From a virus, in the IMG/VR virus record IMGVR_UViG_3300046804_003658, positions 1-48,161 of that record: DNA of 48,161 nt. One strand, written 5' to 3'. The position numbers and the translations under genes were made by a program. The notes under the pieces were generated by a model. It ran no database searches. It saw only the letters and a program-made list of their open reading frames with translations, and was not told the origin of the DNA. Positions 1 to 7,533 of this stretch are shown here, piece by piece; positions within the stretch are counted from its first letter, which is position 1, and every line of letters starts with the position of its first letter.

Positions 1-2
1 TA

Positions 3-173
3 ATAGATCGTATACGCATGCTGGATAACGATCTAATCAGACTAAATCAAAAGCTAGAAACCACTCTTGAGCTGCGTGGCGACAAAATTGCTCAAGAACG
101 CGAAGAAAACATTCGTCATATTAATCGTCGACGTAAACCAGTGACTAAAGATAAACCCATAGATATGTCATAA
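3..173 (+). CDS. C-terminal fragment of an unknown charged protein, cut by window edge
   Basis: An open frame runs in from the left edge and ends with TAA at 171-173, giving 56 visible residues. The visible part is strongly charged and looks helical, possibly coiled coil (many Leu, Arg, Glu and Gln), with a basic tail. No domain is recognisable and the start lies outside the window. It overlaps the 3' end of the convergent minus-strand gene by 29 nt. Such an overlap is unusual but occurs in compact phage genomes, so this could also be a chance frame. Confidence 0.5.
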   Translation: MDRIRMLDNDLIRLNQKLETTLELRGDKIAQEREENIRHINRRRKPVTKDKPIDMS

Positions 174-363
174 TAGGGAACATGCTGATCAATATCATCA
201 GCAGTCCCACATGACGCCGCCACTGTAATTCCTCATGTATGGTTTCGATATCTTCGGGTGCCATGTTTTTTCGCACTTCAGGAGTCAATTCTGCCTGGGA
301 AGACACCCAGATTATGATGCCATACACAAAAAATATCATAACTAGTGTAGCAAAATACATCAT
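145..363 (-). CDS. small two-TM membrane protein
   Basis: 72 residues with two hydrophobic helices, about residues 3-20 and 52-70, separated by an acidic/charged loop. It is probably an inner-membrane protein with both ends on the same side. Its start overlaps the 3' end of the upstream cyclase gene by 4 nt, so the two are likely translationally coupled and cotranscribed with the coiled-coil gene further upstream. No family is recognised. A role as membrane partner of the cyclase is inference from gene order only. Confidence 0.65.
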   Translation of the reverse strand: MMYFATLVMIFFVYGIIIWVSSQAELTPEVRKNMAPEDIETIHEELQWRRHVGLLMILISMFPIMTYLWVYL

Positions 364-1592
364 CGTTGTCTATTATCATCAATAAATTTAATTTCGTCTA
401 CTAGTGCATCGCCATCAGTGCGATAATTGTTAAAATCTGATCGACTTATGGTTTTAGTAAGAGCTTCCAGCAGTGTTTGTGCTTCTGTATTGTGTTCAGC
501 ACGAGCAGCATACAGCCAACGAAATGCATTTTTCTTATCACCTACCTGCGTATAATACTTGCCTAAACTAAGCATAGCAGGTACCTTACGCTTCATTGCA
601 CTTTCCTTAAGATCTCCGATCACTGAATCAATTTCTGATTGACTGCTGTTGGCATCGCTGAATATCATAATAGCCAATCTATAACCAGCTTGCTCATTGA
701 CACGAGCTGCTGATCGCAAAAACTGCAAGGCCAAGCTGCGACTGTCTGATTCCACAATGTCCACAATACGCAAAGCCAGATCACTGTTGACCTTGGTACA
801 AAATTCTCTAAACACTGCGTAGACATATGGTTTAAGATCTGGGGGCACTAGATTTTTCTGCATGAGATTCAGCAGCTCATCCAAGGCCTGACTGTCATTT
901 TTACTCACACGCCACATCAATATGCGTGTGGCAGGAGCCATTTTACCATCGTGTCGAAAACTCATGGCATCAGCTAGACTGCGATTACGAGCAGCTTGAT
1001 CGTTAACCACAGCACGTACTAGATCTGCGTGACTGCGTGTGGTATCTGTAACAGTGTCAGGCTTTGGCTGCTTGGCCAGGTGTGGATTGGGTTCAATGCC
1101 AGGTAATTCCACACTGAATATTTCCATGGGTGCTACATTTTTAAATTCCTGGCGTCCACGGCTCACAAACTTGTAGTCCTTGATCTTGGGCTGTACCAAT
1201 TTGTACACAGCTTCGGTCATGGTAACACCACCATAATCGGCTAGGCTCTCAGTGCGAGCTGCTAGATTAACAGCATCGCCCATGAGGTTGGCACCATAGA
1301 CCCAGACTTCGCCCACATGCATGCCCACACGCCAGCGCAGGCCGTTGTTGAGCTTACGCATGCGTGTTTGCATTTCGATGCCAAAACGCACGGCATCCAC
1401 AGCACTGGCAAACTCTATCAACACACTGTCACCGCCGGTGTTGAACAATCGCCCACGGCTGGAATCTATCAAGGGATCAATGATGGCACGGCAAGCATCG
1501 AGTTTGGCCAGAGTACCAGCTTCGTCTTGCTGCATTTGGCTGCTGTAGCCAATGACATCACTACAAATTATGGTTGCAAGTTTAGTGTCCAT
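360..1592 (-). CDS. class III adenylate/guanylate-type nucleotidyl cyclase with Sel1/TPR-like C-terminus
   Basis: 410 residues. Residues 1-165 form a class III cyclase homology domain. The first metal Asp is D12 (ICSDVIGYS), the second is D55 (NTGGDSVLIEF), and the transition-state pair is N109 and R113 (NLAAR), so the catalytic core looks intact. The positions that choose the purine are not canonical: the lysine of adenylyl cyclases is replaced near N51, and the aspartate before MGD is N102. The substrate (ATP, GTP or a pyrimidine NTP) therefore cannot be read off. The C-terminal part is helical with Sel1/TPR-like repeats around residues 325-385, probably for protein binding. It overlaps its upstream neighbour by one base (TAATG) and its downstream neighbour by 4 nt. 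Similar cyclase domains are common in alphaproteobacteria but rare in phages. Confidence 0.88.
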   Translation of the reverse strand: MDTKLATIICSDVIGYSSQMQQDEAGTLAKLDACRAIIDPLIDSSRGRLFNTGGDSVLIEFASAVDAVRFGIEMQTRMRKLNNGLRWRVGMHVGEVWVYGANLMGDAVNLAARTESLADYGGVTMTEAVYKLVQPKIKDYKFVSRGRQEFKNVAPMEIFSVELPGIEPNPHLAKQPKPDTVTDTTRSHADLVRAVVNDQAARNRSLADAMSFRHDGKMAPATRILMWRVSKNDSQALDELLNLMQKNLVPPDLKPYVYAVFREFCTKVNSDLALRIVDIVESDSRSLALQFLRSAARVNEQAGYRLAIMIFSDANSSQSEIDSVIGDLKESAMKRKVPAMLSLGKYYTQVGDKKNAFRWLYAARAEHNTEAQTLLEALTKTISRSDFNNYRTDGDALVDEIKFIDDNRQR

Positions 1593-2038
1593 TAGGTTCC
1601 TTCTTCACGGCTCCACCGATATTCGGGCAAGCACTGTCTAGGTACTAATTTTTTATCTATGGTAATTACCAAAATATACTCGCACATGCGTTTAAAAGCT
1701 TCGGTATGTGATTGTAGTCTGCGCTCTAATCGTTGTTGATTCGCAGCAGCAGCGTCTTCTTGTGCCTTGGCCGCAGAGGCCTGGCGTTGTAATTGTTGTT
1801 CCAGTGCGTCAATCCTGGCTACAGCAGCGATTAATTCTGGATCAGGCTGTGGTGCAGGCGCAGGTTGTACCACTACTGCTGGCGGTGCAGCAGGCGGCGG
1901 TGCAGTAGGTGCGGGCATTTGTCGACGAATCACTGCCACAGCTACTAAGATCAGCAGACTAAAGTAAACTATGCCTAGCCAAAACCGCCAATTTTGTTCA
2001 AGATGTTGATTAACTTTTGTTGATATTTTAGTGTCCAT
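1592..2038 (-). CDS. single-TM, proline-rich, coiled-coil protein
   Basis: 148 residues from the ATG chosen at 2038. A longer frame exists upstream but would run into the divergent gene. It has a short cytoplasmic N-terminus, one TM helix at about residues 20-38, an Ala/Pro-rich linker (about 42-72), then a coiled coil rich in Gln, Ala and Arg, ending in a Cys-containing tail. This layout is that of a tethered inner-membrane protein; an i-spanin or a membrane partner of the cyclase are both possible. The stop/start overlap TAATG with the cyclase gene suggests coupled translation. No family is recognised. Confidence 0.65.
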   Translation of the reverse strand: MDTKISTKVNQHLEQNWRFWLGIVYFSLLILVAVAVIRRQMPAPTAPPPAAPPAVVVQPAPAPQPDPELIAAVARIDALEQQLQRQASAAKAQEDAAAANQQRLERRLQSHTEAFKRMCEYILVITIDKKLVPRQCLPEYRWSREEGT

Positions 2039-2090
2039 AGAAATATTTAGTGGTGTTAAGATAAGTAATTGTATATTAGGAGGACTCAAC

Positions 2091-2624
2091 ATGAGCGAAT
2101 CAAAACCTGCAGAAAAGAAACCCTTGACTAGATCTGAAAAAGAAGCAGCGATCAAAGACAAAGCTGGCTTTGTTATTGTGTTCCTAGCAGCACTATTGGC
2201 CATTAACACCATGATTGGCGGTAGTAACAGCAGCAAAATTCAGAATAATACCATACAGGCCAACAACATGTGGGCTTGGTATCAGGCCAAGAATGTGCGT
2301 GGTGTGTTATACGAAATCAATGCAGCCGAAACACAAATTCCTGCTAATAAAGAAAAGTTCGAAGCAGAAGCTAAACGCATGAGCGACGACAAGAAAGAAA
2401 TCATGGAAAAGGCCAAGGCCTTAGAGGCCGAACGTGATGCTGCCAAACAGCGCAGTCCATGGTTTACCTGGGGTGGCTCAATACTACAGATCAGCATTGT
2501 GTTGCTGACTGCCAGTATACTAGCTGCCAGCATGCCCATGTTTTGGGTCAGTACTGTGGTAGGCGCTGTTGGGTCTCTGATTGTCACACAAGCTCTATGG
2601 ATGTGGATGCCGTGGTTCGCCTAA
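2091..2624 (+). CDS. DUF4337-like membrane protein
   Basis: 177 residues. The start at 2091 was chosen because it is preceded by the strong ribosome binding site AGGAGG; an upstream in-frame start at 2031 would overlap the divergent gene. The layout is a charged N-terminus, TM helix (about 25-45), a segment NNTIQANNMWAWYQAKNVR, a long charged helical stretch, then two closely spaced C-terminal TM helices. The TM-helix-TM order and the NxxQAxNxWAxYQAK motif match the DUF4337 family of bacterial and phage inner-membrane proteins, whose function is unknown. It begins a plus-strand operon of small membrane proteins. Confidence 0.75.
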   Translation: MSESKPAEKKPLTRSEKEAAIKDKAGFVIVFLAALLAINTMIGGSNSSKIQNNTIQANNMWAWYQAKNVRGVLYEINAAETQIPANKEKFEAEAKRMSDDKKEIMEKAKALEAERDAAKQRSPWFTWGGSILQISIVLLTASILAASMPMFWVSTVVGAVGSLIVTQALWMWMPWFA

Positions 2625-2794
2625 TCGCTGCCATCGGCTTGGTATTCTTGGCAGGCTGTGGAGATCGCTATCGTTATCCCTGCCAAGATCCCAATAACTG
2701 GGACTCAGATGCTTGCAAAAAGCCCTACTGTGAAGTTAATCGATCATGCCCTGAGCATATATTCAAGGACGAAAACCCATGCAAAATAAAGTAA
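2597..2794 (+). CDS. small cysteine-rich lipoprotein
   Basis: 65 residues in a frame overlapping the 3' end of the DUF4337-like gene by 28 nt. Residues 6-21 are a hydrophobic signal with lipobox LAGC, so Cys21 is probably lipidated. The mature part carries five further cysteines around PCQDPNNW and the C-terminus, suggesting disulfides in the periplasm. Small lipoproteins of this type recur in marine phages next to membrane proteins. An outer-membrane spanin role is possible but not shown, as the protein is not proline-rich like Rz1. Confidence 0.75.
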   Translation: MDVDAVVRLIAAIGLVFLAGCGDRYRYPCQDPNNWDSDACKKPYCEVNRSCPEHIFKDENPCKIK

Positions 2795-3183
2795 ACACTG
2801 TGATTGATAAGGTATTGACTAGTATGGACAACAAAAACGACTCATCACCAAAAGCCAGCCGCCCCGGAGAACGCTACACCGAAAATGAACTCATGGTACG
2901 CCTTAAATTCTTTATCGGAGTCTGCTTGGCGCTGACTCTTATTGGCATTGTGTTTACTGTGTTATACAGTATAATGTTTGTTACTCAACCGCTTAATGCC
3001 ATCAGCCCTATTGATCAGAAATTTTTCGAATTAATTATTCCTGTGGCCACATTCCTTTGTGGCACACTGAGTGGTATCATGTTGGCAGGCACTGGTAAAG
3101 AAGCTGCCATGGCTGGTGCTGCTGCACAACGAGCAGCAGACAAAGACGCCAAAGATGCCAAGGAGGCCAGCAAAAAGGAGTAG
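2779..3183 (+). CDS. two-TM membrane protein with Ala/Lys-rich tail
   Basis: 134 residues. It has a soluble polar N-terminus, then TM helices at about 44-67 and 83-105, then an Ala/Lys/Asp-rich cytoplasmic tail. The start at 2779 overlaps the lipoprotein gene by 16 nt; ATG at 2824 is an alternative start. No family is recognised. Position in a run of small membrane-protein genes suggests a shared envelope role, such as lysis timing or superinfection exclusion (inference). Confidence 0.7.
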   Translation: MQNKVNTVIDKVLTSMDNKNDSSPKASRPGERYTENELMVRLKFFIGVCLALTLIGIVFTVLYSIMFVTQPLNAISPIDQKFFELIIPVATFLCGTLSGIMLAGTGKEAAMAGAAAQRAADKDAKDAKEASKKE

Positions 3184-3187
3184 TACT

Positions 3188-3370
3188 ATGACTTGGTTTC
3201 GTAGAAGACCGCATGTACCCGAGCGCACTGGCACACAACCTTATCGTGATGCCAGCGCCAAACCAGATCCCGTCATGGAGGAGATTAATCGAGAGTTTCG
3301 TAGAATGCAGGGGCCGAAAGCCCCTGCTCCTTTGGAAAAACCTGATGACCGAATTCCAAGAAAAACATAA
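3188..3370 (+). CDS. small basic/proline-rich hypothetical protein
   Basis: 60 residues starting at ATG 3188, 7 nt after an AGGAG ribosome binding site that sits at the end of the preceding gene. It is rich in Arg, Pro and Lys with a short central helix (DPVMEEINREFRRMQ). No domain is recognised. It overlaps the next gene by 26 nt. Confidence 0.6.
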   Translation: MTWFRRRPHVPERTGTQPYRDASAKPDPVMEEINREFRRMQGPKAPAPLEKPDDRIPRKT

Positions 3371-3581
3371 AATTGTAGTAGATGGAATACTACGTGTTAT
3401 AGAGCTTTGTTATCAACAAGGTGTCACTACCACATGGCGTGACATCTTTTTATTCCTTAGATTTCCTGAAGCTGCTTGGCAGGATATGCCTGATATCGAT
3501 GAGTCCATTGTTATCAACCAAGAGTCAGATTTGGTAATCATGCGAGCAATGATTTCCAGCTGGTTTGCCGTAAAACACTGA
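3345..3581 (+). CDS. hypothetical protein of 78 residues
   Basis: The start at 3345 gives a compact mixed helix/strand protein with many Ile, Val and aromatic residues (WRDIFLFLRF). No signal peptide or known motif is seen. It ends just before the first Pho-box promoter and so closes the left plus-strand operon. The function is unknown. Confidence 0.6.
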   Translation: MTEFQEKHKIVVDGILRVIELCYQQGVTTTWRDIFLFLRFPEAAWQDMPDIDESIVINQESDLVIMRAMISSWFAVKH

Positions 3582-3618
3582 TTGTAATAATTCTGTAATA
3601 ATTAAATGCTAATATAAT
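3582..3618 (+). promoter_or_regulatory. Pho box plus -10: PhoB-type promoter of phoX-pstS unit
   Basis: TTGTAAT-AATT-CTGTAAT-AATT at 3582-3603 is two 7-mers each followed by a 4-bp AT spacer. This is the 7+4+7+4 architecture of a proteobacterial PhoB binding site (compare CTGTCAT). A perfect TATAAT lies at 3613-3618, 9 bp after the box, with no -35 hexamer. That is how PhoB-activated sigma70 promoters are built. It sits directly upstream of phoX. The element is duplicated at 7169-7205. Confidence 0.85.
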
Positions 3619-3629
3619 GGTAAATAGTT
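3583..3629 (+). repeat. 47-bp promoter repeat, copy 1
   Basis: This copy matches 7170-7216 at 44 of 47 positions. The first 25 bases and the last 17 bases are identical; the differences lie only in the 5 bases before the -10. The repeat covers Pho box, -10 and the first leader bases. Confidence 0.9.
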
Positions 3630-3643
3630 TTATCGACTATTTA
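3621..3643 (+). other. inverted repeat in the phoX leader
   Basis: TAAATAGT (3621-3628) pairs with ACTATTTA (3636-3643) around a 7-nt loop, just downstream of the -10. The equivalent leader at 7213-7243 also holds an inverted repeat. It could be an operator or an mRNA-stabilising hairpin. Confidence 0.5.
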
Positions 3644-3660
3644 CTTACAAGGAGATCCCT

Positions 3661-5883
3661 ATGTTAGCAGACACAGATGGAACAGAGAATACCAGCTCTA
3701 ATCCACATATTCGTGATATTATTCAACAGGCATTTGCCAATCCAACACGCCGAAGTTTCCTAAAAGGAAGTTCGGCTTTTTTAACGGCGGCAACAGGTGC
3801 CACATTGGCAGGTTGTGCCAGTGGTGACGATGATGTTTTTACTCGTCCCACAGCCTTAACTTTTGAAGCAGTTCCTAAGAACACTTTAGATAAGGTCACA
3901 CTACCCCCAGGTTATCAATTCACAGTGCTACACGGCACTGGTGATAGACTAGTAAGTAGTATTCCTGCTTATTCAAACAAAGGTACAGAAACCGATGACT
4001 GGAGCCAGCGAGTAGGCGATCATCACGATGGTATCGAATTATTTCACTTAGACAGTGCTGGCAAATATACTAAAAATATGACTGACCGTGCTCTACTGTG
4101 TATGAACCATGAAAGTTCAGCAGACGCACATTTCTTTCATCCTAACGGACAGACCAGTAATGGCGTCAGTGGAAAAAAATATGATCAATTCGGTCAATGG
4201 GACCTAGGCACACGCCCAGGATTAGAAGCACTTAAAGAAATCAATCACCATGGTGTTAGTATTGTAGAGATCAACCGAGGCAGCACTGGTTGGACCTACA
4301 AGTTAGATAGTGCCTTCAATCGTAGAATAACCCCACAAACTGTTTGTCGTGTGGCAGGACCAGCAGCAGAACTAAACAGTATCAAGGCCTTGTTTACTAC
4401 ACGATTTGACACCACTGGTGCTACTGCTCGTGGAACCATAAACAATTGCGGCACAGGATATACTCCTTGGGGAACATTCTTAACCTGTGAAGAAAACTGG
4501 GCTACCTATTTCGCCATGCCCAAGGGCAGTCAAGCACCAGATGCCCGAATGACGCAGACCAGAGCAAGATATGGTGTTCGTAACTCAGCAACTGCTGCCA
4601 CTGCTACAACAGCAAACACACAGGGATGGCACACTGTAACTGATCAGCCAGATACAGCATTTAGATTTAGTCGTTGGGATGTCAGCATCAAGGGTGCTAC
4701 AGAGCGTGACGACTTTAGGAACGAACCACAGACCTTCGGATATATTGTTGAGATTGATCCTACCCAGCCAAACAGTCAACCTGTTAAACGAGTGGCCATG
4801 GGAAGGACCGCTCACGAGGCCTGTGTGTTCGGCAAGTTGGAAGCAGGCAAGCCAGTGACATTTTACATGGGCTGTGACAGTCGTAATGAGTATATTTACA
4901 AGTGGGTGAGCACAAAAACTTGGGATCCTGCTGATTTCGGTGGCGGCACTGCTGCTGGCGACAAGTATCTAAACGATGGTAAATTATATGTGGCCAAGTT
5001 TGCTGCTGATGGCACAGGCATGTGGTTAGAACTTTCAATCACTAATCCTGCTATTGCTAACTATGCTACATTCAAGTTTAACAATCAAGCGGAAATTTAT
5101 GTGTTTACAAGATTGGCGGCTGATGCTGTAGGTGCTACAAAAATGGATCGTCCTGAGTGGGGTGCTGTGAATCCTGCCAATGGCGAGATTTATTTCGCAC
5201 TTACAAATAATAATTCTACAAACAGAAATCCAAATACTACTGACGCAGCCAACCCAAGAAGTTATGCTGATCCAGATGGAAGAATGGGTTCAGGCAATCC
5301 TAACGGACATATTATTCGTTTTAAGGAAAGTTCAACAGGACTAACATTCCAGTTTGATATTTTCTTATTCGGTTCTGAAGAAGATAACGCTGCCAGTAAC
5401 ATCAGTAAACTCACTGCTAAAAACTCATTCAGTAGCCCAGACGGTTTATGGTTCAGCAAGGCCACTGGTCTATGCTGGATTCAAACCGATGACGGTGCTT
5501 ACACAGATGAAGTTCATTGTATGTTATTAGTTGCTATTCCAGGACAAGTTGGTGATGGTAAGGCTGTAACAATTACCAATACCTTAAGTGGTGCTACTAA
5601 AGATCAGGCAACATTTGTTGGTGCCGAATTAGGTGAAACAAAGTTGCGTAGATTCTTAACAGGTCCAGCAGGTTGTGAAATAACCGGTATTGCTGAATCC
5701 GCAGATGGTAGAACCATATTTGTCAATGTTCAACATCCTGGCGAAAATACCACAGCAGCCTTTTGGTCAGGCACAGCACCTGAAAGCCAATGGCCTGGTA
5801 ACGCAGGTTATGGTGTAACAGGTCGTCCTCGTTCTGCTACCTTGGTAATCACAAAGGTTGACGGCGGGCTAATAGGCGTATAA
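3661..5883 (+). CDS. phoX: alkaline phosphatase PhoX (DUF839)
   Basis: 740 residues. The calcium/iron-type phosphatase PhoX releases phosphate from phosphomonoesters outside the cytoplasm. The N-terminus carries a twin-arginine signal (TRRSFLKG, residues 29-36) followed by a hydrophobic stretch ending LAGC (Cys52), so export by Tat, perhaps as a lipoprotein, is expected. Family signatures in order are CMNHESS, GTFLTCEENW, GRTAHEACVF, YMGCDSRNEYIYKW, NGEIYFALTNNN, NPNGHIIRFKE, FSSPDGLWF, LWIQTDD-like, and the C-terminal GCEITGIAES with VQHPGE. Length fits PhoX. The ribosome binding site AGGAG precedes the ATG. It is the first gene after Pho box 1 and is followed by pstS, so one PhoB-driven unit is likely. 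Confidence 0.95.
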   Translation: MLADTDGTENTSSNPHIRDIIQQAFANPTRRSFLKGSSAFLTAATGATLAGCASGDDDVFTRPTALTFEAVPKNTLDKVTLPPGYQFTVLHGTGDRLVSSIPAYSNKGTETDDWSQRVGDHHDGIELFHLDSAGKYTKNMTDRALLCMNHESSADAHFFHPNGQTSNGVSGKKYDQFGQWDLGTRPGLEALKEINHHGVSIVEINRGSTGWTYKLDSAFNRRITPQTVCRVAGPAAELNSIKALFTTRFDTTGATARGTINNCGTGYTPWGTFLTCEENWATYFAMPKGSQAPDARMTQTRARYGVRNSATAATATTANTQGWHTVTDQPDTAFRFSRWDVSIKGATERDDFRNEPQTFGYIVEIDPTQPNSQPVKRVAMGRTAHEACVFGKLEAGKPVTFYMGCDSRNEYIYKWVSTKTWDPADFGGGTAAGDKYLNDGKLYVAKFAADGTGMWLELSITNPAIANYATFKFNNQAEIYVFTRLAADAVGATKMDRPEWGAVNPANGEIYFALTNNNSTNRNPNTTDAANPRSYADPDGRMGSGNPNGHIIRFKESSTGLTFQFDIFLFGSEEDNAASNISKLTAKNSFSSPDGLWFSKATGLCWIQTDDGAYTDEVHCMLLVAIPGQVGDGKAVTITNTLSGATKDQATFVGAELGETKLRRFLTGPAGCEITGIAESADGRTIFVNVQHPGENTTAAFWSGTAPESQWPGNAGYGVTGRPRSATLVITKVDGGLIGV

Positions 5884-5886
5884 AAT

Positions 5887-5910
5887 AGTAGGGGACTTTG
5901 GTCCCCTACT
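5887..5910 (+). other. strong intergenic hairpin between phoX and pstS
   Basis: AGTAGGGGAC and GTCCCCTACT form a perfect 10-bp stem with loop TTTG. No U-run follows, so it is not a standard terminator. An mRNA processing or stability element that sets the PhoX:PstS ratio is more likely (inference). Confidence 0.7.
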
Positions 5911-5933
5911 CTAACACACATAAGGAAAATTTA

Positions 5934-6944
5934 ATGAAACGACTAATCGCAGCCGTTGCGACTGCTCTATTCGCAACGATCACACAAGCAGCAGAGATCA
6001 CAGGGGCTGGTGCTACATTTCCCTATCCCATATACGCCAAATGGGCCGAAGCATACAATAAGGCCACAGGCAATACACTAAACTATCAAAGTATTGGTAG
6101 TTCAGGTGGTATCCGTCAAATCAATAATAAGACTGTGACATTCGGAGCGTCGGATGCTCCAGTAAAAGGAGAAGATCTTGACAAACTTGGACAAGTTCAA
6201 TTCCCTGCCATCATTGGTGGCACAGTGCCTGTCATCAATCTTGAAGGGTTCAAGCCAGGTGAACTTCGCATCACAGGACCTGTGCTTGCCGAAGTGTTTA
6301 TGGGCGACATCACTAAGTGGAACGACCCAAAACTACAAGCACTAAATCCAGGTAAGAAACTACCCGACCAAAATATCACCGTGGTTCATCGTGCTGATGG
6401 TTCTGGCACCACATTTAATTGGACTGACTACTTGACTGTGATCAGCCCAGAGTGGGAAAAGCGTGTGGGCCGTGGTGCTGCTGTAAAATGGCCTGCTACT
6501 AGTTCGGTTGGCGGCAAAGGTAACGAAGGTGTTGCTGCCAATGTAAATAGGATTAAAGGCAGCATAGGTTATGTTGAATATGCTTATGTTAAAAAGAATT
6601 TAATGAATTACATGTTGCTACAAAACAAGGCTGGTAACTTTGTTGCCCCTGATGATGCAACTTTCGCAGCAGCCGCAGCGGGAGCAGATTGGTTCTCAGT
6701 TCCAGGAATGGGCTTGAGTATTGTAAATCAGGGCGGCAAGGATACTTGGCCTGTGACTACTGCTTCGTTTATAATTATGTATCGGGAACCAGCAGACAAG
6801 CGAGCCAGCCAAGAAGTCGTCAAGTTTTTTGATTGGGCATTCAAGAACGGTGCTAAGTTAAGCGCAGAACTTGACTATGTTCATTTACCAGATAAGTTAC
6901 AGGCTGATATTCGTAGTCGTGTTTGGAGCCAAATCAAACACTAG
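5934..6944 (+). CDS. pstS: periplasmic phosphate-binding protein PstS
   Basis: 336 residues from ATG 5934, preceded by AAGGAAA; the longer frame from 5898 lacks a site. There is a Sec signal peptide, residues 1-19, ending TQA. Mature motifs of PstS are GAGATFPYPIYAKW, YQSIGSSGGIRQI, TFGASDAPV, VHRADGSGTTFNWTDYL and the SIGYVEYAY region, which together build the phosphate site. It binds phosphate for the host PstCAB transporter; no pstC, pstA or pstB is present here. Phage pstS is well known from cyanophages. It lies in the phoX transcription unit. Confidence 0.95.
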   Translation: MKRLIAAVATALFATITQAAEITGAGATFPYPIYAKWAEAYNKATGNTLNYQSIGSSGGIRQINNKTVTFGASDAPVKGEDLDKLGQVQFPAIIGGTVPVINLEGFKPGELRITGPVLAEVFMGDITKWNDPKLQALNPGKKLPDQNITVVHRADGSGTTFNWTDYLTVISPEWEKRVGRGAAVKWPATSSVGGKGNEGVAANVNRIKGSIGYVEYAYVKKNLMNYMLLQNKAGNFVAPDDATFAAAAAGADWFSVPGMGLSIVNQGGKDTWPVTTASFIIMYREPADKRASQEVVKFFDWAFKNGAKLSAELDYVHLPDKLQADIRSRVWSQIKH

Positions 6945-6953
6945 GAGTAATCA

Positions 6954-7169
6954 ATGGGTGACGCAGCGGGTGGATTTTTAGCAGTATTCGAACAACGGGT
7001 AAATCAATTAAGAAAAAGACTTAAGGATGAGTTAGACAAAGACAAACCCATCCGCTGTCGTAGAACTCTAAAAGGTATAATTAAAGAAATCAAAGAGTGG
7101 GAAGGTGTACTCAAACAACACCGTAAAGATACTAGACGTTGTCCACACTGCGATGGTAAATTAGACTAA
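6954..7169 (+). CDS. small helical protein with C-terminal CxxC
   Basis: 71 residues, highly charged and helical, ending with RRCPHCDGKLD, a CxxC knuckle that might hold zinc with a partner. It starts 9 nt after pstS behind AGGAG and closes the first phosphate unit. No known family is recognised. Confidence 0.65.
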   Translation: MGDAAGGFLAVFEQRVNQLRKRLKDELDKDKPIRCRRTLKGIIKEIKEWEGVLKQHRKDTRRCPHCDGKLD

Positions 7170-7205
7170 TGTAATAATTCTGTAATAATTAAATACGCAT
7201 ATAAT
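7169..7205 (+). promoter_or_regulatory. second Pho box plus -10: promoter of the plcP-agt unit
   Basis: ATGTAAT-AATT-CTGTAAT-AATT at 7169-7190 and TATAAT at 7200-7205 have the same 9-bp spacing as the first copy. No -35 is seen. It lies between the pstS unit and the lipid-remodelling unit. Confidence 0.85.
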
Positions 7206-7216
7206 GGTAAATAGTT
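7170..7216 (+). repeat. 47-bp promoter repeat, copy 2
   Basis: It is 44/47 identical to 3583-3629. Conservation of box, spacing, -10 and leader start, but not of flanking DNA, suggests recent duplication of a functional promoter cassette. Confidence 0.9.
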
Positions 7217-7243
7217 ATGTAGAATCAAAAGTTCTACATAACT
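7213..7243 (+). other. 12-bp stem-loop in leader of the plcP-agt unit
   Basis: AGTTATGTAGAA (7213-7224) and TTCTACATAACT (7232-7243) form a perfect stem with a 7-nt loop, immediately upstream of the AAGGGG ribosome binding site of the first gene. It could be an operator or a 5'-stabilising hairpin. Confidence 0.75.
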
Positions 7244-7258
7244 GTCAAGGGGCACACA

Positions 7259-7516
7259 ATGAAACTTGAAATGCGTGTTTTTAATTTAGATGTAGCAGTA
7301 GAACTAGATGACGATCAATATTATGATCAATTGGCCGTGTTAGAAAATGTCAAAACATTGATTCATAGCCTGGAGCAATTTGATAGCGTTTATCTACATG
7401 TTGAAACTGTGCGTGAAGACACAGAAGAAGTAGAAGGTAGTCCAATTAGCGATGATGTTGAGCCTTATCGTTTCGCAGAAGATCAGGCAGCCACCGTTGA
7501 TAAAATTGCTGCGTAA
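7259..7516 (+). CDS. small acidic protein, first gene of second Pho unit
   Basis: 85 residues with a beta-alpha pattern (EMRVFNLDVAVELDDDQYYD...) and an acidic C-terminal half. The ATG at 7259 follows AAGGGG. No family is recognised. Its place directly behind the Pho box and before plcP suggests a role linked to phosphate stress, but nothing in the sequence shows what. Confidence 0.65.
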   Translation: MKLEMRVFNLDVAVELDDDQYYDQLAVLENVKTLIHSLEQFDSVYLHVETVREDTEEVEGSPISDDVEPYRFAEDQAATVDKIAA

Positions 7517-7533
7517 GGATACAGGATCATGGA

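Noticed and set aside
1317-1967. Plus-strand open frames opposite the cyclase and coiled-coil genes
   Set aside because: They lie antisense to well-supported genes, are low in family-like features, and have no ribosome sites; treated as shadows.
5887-5910. Rho-independent terminator between phoX and pstS
   Set aside because: Strong stem but no U-run afterwards; more likely a processing or stability element.
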